NCBI RefSeq assembly: GCF_900111105.1
Contig: NZ_FOGC01000005.1
Coordinates: 155,125-219,124 of the forward strand
Source of the DNA: Rosenbergiella nectarea
GTDB taxonomy: Bacteria; Pseudomonadota; Gammaproteobacteria; Enterobacterales; Enterobacteriaceae
Direction of reading: 5' to 3'
Length of the DNA: 64,000 nt
Position numbers and translations under genes: made by a program. Each line of letters begins with the position of its first letter. Position 1 is the first letter of the stretch. The notes under the pieces are model-generated. The model was not told the DNA's origin, ran no database searches, and worked only from the letters and a program-made list of their open reading frames with translations. Positions 59,858 through 64,000 of the stretch are shown in pieces.

Positions 59858-60323
59858 AGCGTGAATTACCGTTAATACGGAGTATTTTCACCGTAGAGGT
59901 TCGACAGGATTCTTGCTGGCAGATGCCGCTAAACCAGATTTCACCCTGCTCGCCTATCATCACCCCTTGGCTGTTGGCGAAGAGTTCGGAATAACGTTGC
60001 CGGCGCACAACATCCTGCAGACTATGGGTAAAAATTTTATCGTAAACCGCAAGAAAGGCTTTCTTATTGAGAAGAATGCGATCCTTTCCAGCAACTTGTG
60101 CAGTAATTGGATAGCTCAACATGCTGGCAACTTGCTGCTTATCGTGGCTTACCACTGCACGTTGGAAGGTCGAGAAAAATTGATGGTACTGGGTGTGGGC
60201 ATGCTCGCCCATCAGATAGTCGAGTCGTTGGTCTACTTCTTGTGAAGTCTGTGCATAACAAGCACTGGTAAACAACAAAGCGCCGCTCAGGATAAGCGAA
60301 AGGGGACGACGTGGTAAACGCAT
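59856..60323 (-). CDS. Secreted protein of unknown function
   Basis: 155 aa, not recognised. A signal peptide (RLPRRPLSLILSGALLFTSACYA) suggests export, cleaved after YA or possibly lipidated at the Cys, though the lipobox is poor. The mature part (QTSQEVDQRLDYLMGEHAHT...) contains FFSTFQRAVVSHDKQQVASMLSYPI and GVMIGEQGEIWFSGIC, a pattern that resembles NTF2/SnoaL-like periplasmic proteins. Two cysteines (ICQQESC) near the C terminus may form a disulfide. It occupies the place of yciQ in E. coli. Confidence 0.75.
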   Translation of the reverse strand: MRLPRRPLSLILSGALLFTSACYAQTSQEVDQRLDYLMGEHAHTQYHQFFSTFQRAVVSHDKQQVASMLSYPITAQVAGKDRILLNKKAFLAVYDKIFTHSLQDVVRRQRYSELFANSQGVMIGEQGEIWFSGICQQESCRTSTVKILRINGNSR

Positions 60324-60494
60324 GGGTAACTCCGTTATAAAGAAAATCCAGAGGTTTGTGGAGCGCCTTCAACCCTCAGTAAGCGATACTTATTGTTAGT
60401 GGGGTTGATGACGACAGCAGGTTATGTCAGCGAATAAGTATAGCCCAGCTATTTCCCGCAAACAAAATCCCTAAGATAGGGCGATAAAAAGGCG

Positions 60495-60522
60495 TTACAT
60501 CCCCTGTTTCATCCTGTATAAT
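60495..60522 (+). promoter_or_regulatory. Candidate promoter of rluB
   Basis: TTACAT (60495-60500), 16-base spacer, TATAAT (60517-60522); transcription predicted to start near 60529, just before a perfect 16-bp palindrome. Confidence 0.6.
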
Positions 60523-60532
60523 GGCAGTATAA

Positions 60533-60548
60533 AATAACTTAAGTTATT
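60533..60548. repeat. 16-bp perfect palindrome in rluB leader
   Basis: AATAACTTAAGTTATT reads identically on both strands with no loop, 11 bases after the -10 hexamer; suited to a dimeric DNA-binding protein. Confidence 0.6.
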
Positions 60549-60601
60549 GATTTTAAACGAATTTATAAACTGATGCCTGGGAAGGCGACAGCGAGGCAGT
60601 T

Positions 60602-61546
60602 ATGAGTGAGAAGTTACAGAAAGTATTAGCGCGAGCGGGACACGGTTCACGTCGCGAAATTGAAACCATGATAGCGGCAGGTCGCGTGAGTGTTGATGGC
60701 AAAATCGCCACCCTCGGTGACAGGGTCGAACCTTCCAATACATTAAAGATTCGTATTGATGGACGCCAAGTAGCGGTCATTGCCACCGAAAGTGAAGTGT
60801 GTCGTGTCCTAGCCTACTACAAGCCAGAAGGTGAGCTCTGCACGCGCAATGATCCTGAAGGTCGTCCGACAGTCTTTGATCGTTTACCTAAATTACACGG
60901 CGCACGTTGGATAGCCGTTGGCCGTCTTGATGTGAATACCTGCGGGTTATTACTCTTTACTACGGATGGTGAACTGGCTAACCGTCTTATGCACCCGAGC
61001 CGTGAAGTCGAGCGTGAATACGCGGTACGAGTATTTGGTCAAGTGGACGACGATAAGATCCGTCAGCTGAGCCTTGGCGTACAACTTGAAGATGGTCCTG
61101 CTGCCTTTAAAACATTGAAATTTGGTGGCGGTGAAGGGATAAACCAATGGTACAACGTCACGCTTACCGAAGGGCGTAACCGCGAAGTTCGTCGTCTTTG
61201 GGAAGCGGTCGGGGTTCAAGTCAGCCGACTCATGCGTGTTCGTTATGGGGATATTCTACTTCCTAAAGGGCTTCCGCGAGGGGGCTATACCGAGATGGAC
61301 CTCACGGCTGTCAACTATCTGCGTGAGCTGGTGGGCATGAGCGAAGAAACCGTGACTAAGCTTGCTGTTGAGAAAGATCGCCGTCGTACTAAAGCGAACC
61401 AAATTCGTCGCGCGGTGAAACGCCATAATCAAATATCGGGCAACACACGTCGTCAAGCTGCACGGGGCGAGAGCAGTCAGAAGGGGAGACCGGCTTCTCC
61501 TACGGCTAAACCGCGCCCTAGTTCGAAGCGTCAACAAACTAAGTAA
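60602..61546 (+). CDS. rluB: 23S rRNA pseudouridine(2605) synthase
   Basis: Isomerises U2605 of 23S rRNA. 314 aa (E. coli 291). N-terminal S4 RNA-binding domain ([31 protein letters not shown]), catalytic Asp in [46 protein letters not shown]. The C-terminal tail is basic and Ser/Gln/Arg-rich, about 23 residues longer than E. coli. GAGG lies six bases upstream. btuR/cobO, which follows in E. coli, is missing. Confidence 0.95.
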   Translation: MSEKLQKVLARAGHGSRREIETMIAAGRVSVDGKIATLGDRVEPSNTLKIRIDGRQVAVIATESEVCRVLAYYKPEGELCTRNDPEGRPTVFDRLPKLHGARWIAVGRLDVNTCGLLLFTTDGELANRLMHPSREVEREYAVRVFGQVDDDKIRQLSLGVQLEDGPAAFKTLKFGGGEGINQWYNVTLTEGRNREVRRLWEAVGVQVSRLMRVRYGDILLPKGLPRGGYTEMDLTAVNYLRELVGMSEETVTKLAVEKDRRRTKANQIRRAVKRHNQISGNTRRQAARGESSQKGRPASPTAKPRPSSKRQQTK

Positions 61547-61548
61547 TT

Positions 61549-61575
61549 AAGGCCCGCAAGGGCCTTTTTTTTTTA
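61549..61575 (+). terminator. Rho-independent terminator of rluB
   Basis: AAGGCCC-GCAA-GGGCCTT with a long T tract (TTTTTTTT); also lies just after the convergent acid phosphatase stop. Confidence 0.93.
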
Positions 61576-62859
61576 TTACTGAAAGAGTAGGTAGCCACTA
61601 TCTTGAACCTTAGGCTGTTGACGAGCCTGACGAATAAAAGTCGGGAGTGGGCAGAGGGTTTTTTCGTGATAACGAAAACAGCCTTTATCGAAATAATCGG
61701 CTTCCAGCATCGGCATGTCTAATGACAAGGGCGTAAGCGCGCGCCATTGATCCAGACTTCGCGTCATAAAGCTCAATTGGATAAACTGCTTACCAGTATT
61801 CGCTTCATGAAAGCGTAAAAAAACCAAGCTCCCTCCCGGGGGAATGTCATTACGAGGATATTCTGCTAACTGCCAGTTAAACCCCAGCATGGTCTGTAAT
61901 TGCGCGATGTTAGTGTCGTGGCCAACGAAAATAACAATTGGACTGGCTAAGTGTGAAGCATAGCGGGTGGGCTTTCCTGCCAAGGCATCTAGAATTTGCG
62001 TCATGAGTAAAGAGCCGCCCTGTCTGGCGTATTCAGGGGTATCGCTGACCAGATCATATTTTGCTGCATGGAGAGCCATCAATTGGCCGACATCTTTGGC
62101 CTGGCGAACATGACCAAAAGCCACCTCTGAAAGGGGCAAGTTTTCGCTATAGGCAAGCCTGATACTTTCTGCCATGGAGGCGGCATAAGCCACCGGCCCC
62201 GCTAATTTGGGTTGTCCGTTGTCCGCGATGTTGATGTCCCATGGCTCATTCAAAAATGCACAGCTTGTTGTATGGGGGGCGCATACTGCTTGGCGAAATA
62301 AGGCAACTGCTGCACGATAATGCGCGGACAAGGGGGTATAAGCTGCCATTTTCGCATGAATTTGTTGCAGGATTATCGTGGTATCGGGTGGTGCGATCCC
62401 CATTTTACTGGCATCAAAAAGCGGGTCTGTAGGGGCTTGAGTATGAGCAACCGGTATTCCACAGCCAGGAAACAATCCATCAAGTAGCGCACTACCTGTC
62501 GCTTGTGTGCGCTGATCAGGAGCAGTCCATACGTTTACACTCTGAGGAGCGGGGCAACCTTGGCGTAAAGGTAGCGCCAATCCCAGATGCTGCCATTGTT
62601 CAGCGAAAAACTTACCTTGCTGTACCATCCCTGTGTAACCGTGGCCCGTTAGATGACCGGGTGGGACATTCCAAGTCGGCCAGCGCTGACCGGTGAGCGC
62701 GGCATAGTGGTGATCGTCAGTGGGCGAACGGACTCCGTGGCGAGCAACTACCACAACTTTATCTAATACAAAACGCGAAGACGCGTCGCTCAACGGTACA
62801 TAACTTAATAACCCGATCCACCAGGCAATCAAGGCGTTTTTAATTAGCGAGCGGGGCAT
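61576..62859 (-). CDS. appA: Histidine acid phosphatase/phytase, AppA type
   Basis: 427-aa periplasmic phosphohydrolase of histidine acid phosphatase clan (E. coli AppA 432). N-terminal signal/anchor (KNALIAWWIGLLSYVPLSDA). Nucleophile motif VVARHGVRSPT (His41) and C-terminal proton donor GHDTN (AppA-type, whereas Agp has HDSN). WPTWNVPPGHLTGHGY and TPPGGSLVF-like DIPPGGSLVFLRF align with AppA; several Cys suggest disulfides made by DsbAB. ATG at 62859 has GAGG upstream; a longer open frame to 62943 is unlikely. Not at this place in E. coli. Symbol assigned by motifs; Agp-like function is possible. Confidence 0.8.
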   Translation of the reverse strand: MPRSLIKNALIAWWIGLLSYVPLSDASSRFVLDKVVVVARHGVRSPTDDHHYAALTGQRWPTWNVPPGHLTGHGYTGMVQQGKFFAEQWQHLGLALPLRQGCPAPQSVNVWTAPDQRTQATGSALLDGLFPGCGIPVAHTQAPTDPLFDASKMGIAPPDTTIILQQIHAKMAAYTPLSAHYRAAVALFRQAVCAPHTTSCAFLNEPWDINIADNGQPKLAGPVAYAASMAESIRLAYSENLPLSEVAFGHVRQAKDVGQLMALHAAKYDLVSDTPEYARQGGSLLMTQILDALAGKPTRYASHLASPIVIFVGHDTNIAQLQTMLGFNWQLAEYPRNDIPPGGSLVFLRFHEANTGKQFIQLSFMTRSLDQWRALTPLSLDMPMLEADYFDKGCFRYHEKTLCPLPTFIRQARQQPKVQDSGYLLFQ

Positions 62860-62993
62860 AATCGCTACCTCAAATATTAGTGTATCTAGTAGAAGATTAA
62901 GAATACACCACTGCAGATTAATTAGACCTAACAATGGAATCACAATCGATGACTAATTTCTGAACGTGGCAGGGGATATTAAGAAACCAGCTT

Positions 62994-63005
62994 GACACTA
63001 GTGTC
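62994..63005. repeat. 12-bp palindrome upstream of T6SS-associated genes
   Basis: GACACTAGTGTC is a perfect palindrome overlapping a TTGACA hexamer (62992-62997), between appA and the T6SS-like remnants. Confidence 0.4.
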
Positions 63006-63023
63006 TTAAGCAGAACGTTTTTT

Positions 63024-63404
63024 TTGTGGGCGTCACGATTTTGGATCGCTATTACGATGGTTATGTTAGGTTTAATGTTAAGTGGGTTGATATTACATCA
63101 ATTAAACCATAGGAATGGAAAGGGATTAGAAATGGAATTCTTATATAATAGTACACAGGTCTCGAAAGTACTGATAACCATTGATTCACCACTATTCACA
63201 GTCCAACATCTGACCGAGCGCCCTGAATAAACCGACTATCAGCGGGCGACAGCCGCTGCGACGAGCGCTGCGAATGCGCAGACGGATGTTGAAGGTGCCA
63301 ATGTTCTTGGCCTGATAGTTGGCAGTGCCATTACGTCAGGAACTTGGGCAGTAAAACTGGGTGAAATAAGCAATGAAGTTATAGTCGGGGATAAAATAAA
63401 CTAA
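63024..63404 (+). pseudogene. Small membrane protein gene broken by an in-frame TAA
   Basis: One reading frame codes a 68-residue stretch with an N-terminal membrane helix (FWIAITMVMLGLMLSGLIL) and a beta-rich part (VLITIDSPLFTVQHLTERPE), stops at TAA (63228-63230), and continues in the same frame for 57 more codons (TDYQRATAAATSAANAQTDV, then EGANVLGLIVGSAITSGTWA, ending GDKIN) to a second TAA at 63402. The protein-like continuation suggests one gene of about 125 aa with a nonsense mutation. The start is unclear: TTG 63024 or ATG 63057. I associate it with T6SS PAAR loci by context only; function unknown. Confidence 0.6.
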
Positions 63405-63640
63405 TATCGAAATTAGCGAACCCATTGGATGAAAGATTGGCAGGCACGCTGGATAGTGTAAGTTCCTGCCCGTGTGGGAGAGATCCATCCGGTCAATCTC
63501 GGTTGGCTAAATGAGGATACGGCCACTCAGATGTTAATTGGCAACCAGCGAGTTTACTGCCGCTGGATAATCAGCAATACAGACTGCTTTGGGTTAACAC
63601 TTTGGATAGAGGCCGATTAATGCTGAATGTTGTGATCTGA
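63395..63640 (+). pseudogene. Remnant of a PAAR-effector gene, linker part
   Basis: A start-less fragment reads LDERLAGTLDSVSSCPCGRD and so on to a TGA at 63512-63514, then continues in frame (GYGHSDVNWQPASLLPLDNQ...) to TGA at 63638. RLAGTLDSxSSCPC is the linker that follows the PAAR domain in T6SS PAAR-tipped proteins; the intact PAAR gene at the window edge reaches the equivalent point (WDEGRRLA) exactly at the last base. So this looks like a displaced or duplicated 3' part of such a gene. No PAAR domain or start codon precedes it. Confidence 0.6.
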
Positions 63641-63799
63641 ATACAAACATCAACTTTTACGTCAAATTATAAATCGGTTAGTATTCGACCCGCGCAACGA
63701 TAAACATGACACGAATAAGGGAATAAAACGTCAATACATTGACGACGTTACCTCGGTAATTTCGGCAGGTACACTCTCTAAGGATAGGAGAATAGACTC

Positions 63800-64000
63800 A
63801 TGGCAGCGATGGAGTTTTACCTACGGGTAGGCGATCCTACCACCTGTGGGGGCAAGATACTGACCGGGGATCAAACGCTCAGTTGGTATGGCGTGGCGGG
63901 AGCGCGAGAAGGTGATGCGGTATCGTGCGGCCAGTCTCCTGGAACGTATAAAATTTTGGGGGGGACCTCTGATAGCTGGGATGAAGGCAGAAGACTAGCA
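63800..64000 (+). CDS. PAAR-domain protein, 5' part (runs off window)
   Basis: 67 codons open to the window end. ATG at 63800 has AGGAG nine bases upstream. The sequence has the PAAR pattern: MEFYLRVGDPTTCGGKIL, GAREGDAVSCGQSPGTYKIL, with the paired Cys/His-type positions that bind zinc at the spike tip. PAAR proteins cap VgrG on the type VI secretion needle and often carry a C-terminal toxin. Domain structure beyond the edge, and any immunity gene, cannot be seen. Confidence 0.8.
   Translation, partial: MAAMEFYLRVGDPTTCGGKILTGDQTLSWYGVAGAREGDAVSCGQSPGTYKILGGTSDSWDEGRRLA

Overview
This 64 kb window is a chromosomal segment of an enterobacterium (Enterobacterales). Nearly every gene has an obvious Escherichia coli counterpart. 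CspC matches the E. coli protein as I remember it, and whole blocks of E. coli gene order are kept. Several traits point away from E. coli itself and towards an Erwiniaceae-like or Serratia-like lineage: a moderate, slightly AT-leaning base composition, separate trpG and trpD genes, and the absence of selD, adhE, ychE, rssA, kch, yciQ and btuR from their E. coli positions. I cannot fix the genus from sequence alone. No prophage, insertion sequence or CRISPR array is visible.

Layout. (1) 1-24 kb: yebO-cspC-rlmA, yoaE, sdaA, nudL-pabB, yoaH, yoaB, yoaA, tsaB, yeaY, fadD, rnd, minEDC, ycgL-ycgN, dsbB, dadA-dadX, an MFS exporter overlapping nhaP2, and mipA. (2) 24-34 kb: yeaD, gapA, msrB-yeaC, ansA, sppA, ydjA, topB, xthA. 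(3) 34-45 kb: tRNA-Tyr, purU, ychJ, rssB, galU, hns, tdk and the oppABCDF peptide importer. (4) 45-61.6 kb: yciU-clsA, yciI, tonB, yciA-yciB-yciC, ompW, a small BON-domain lipoprotein, the complete trpLEGDCBA operon, rnm, yciO, a secreted protein of unknown function and rluB. (5) 61.6-64 kb: a histidine acid phosphatase of the AppA/phytase type, then a decayed type VI secretion (PAAR-associated) module and the start of an intact PAAR gene cut by the window edge.

Most genes are housekeeping: folate and tryptophan branches from chorismate (pabB, trp), alanine and serine catabolism (dadAX, sdaA), fatty-acid activation (fadD), division-site placement (min), RNA maturation and modification (rnd, rlmA, rluB, rnm, tsaB), envelope functions (dsbB, tonB, ompW, mipA, clsA, sppA) and regulators (hns, rssB).

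The most interesting signals are as follows. The tdk-oppA gap carries a sigma-54-type promoter and three NtrC-like dyads, suggesting nitrogen control of peptide uptake. The RssB orthologue has glycine in place of the receiver-domain phospho-acceptor aspartate. fadD carries a perfect 15-bp inverted repeat in its first codons. The trp regulatory region (operator, Trp-Trp leader peptide, attenuator) is fully conserved. The T6SS-associated tail at the right edge contains in-frame stop codons and a stranded PAAR-linker fragment.
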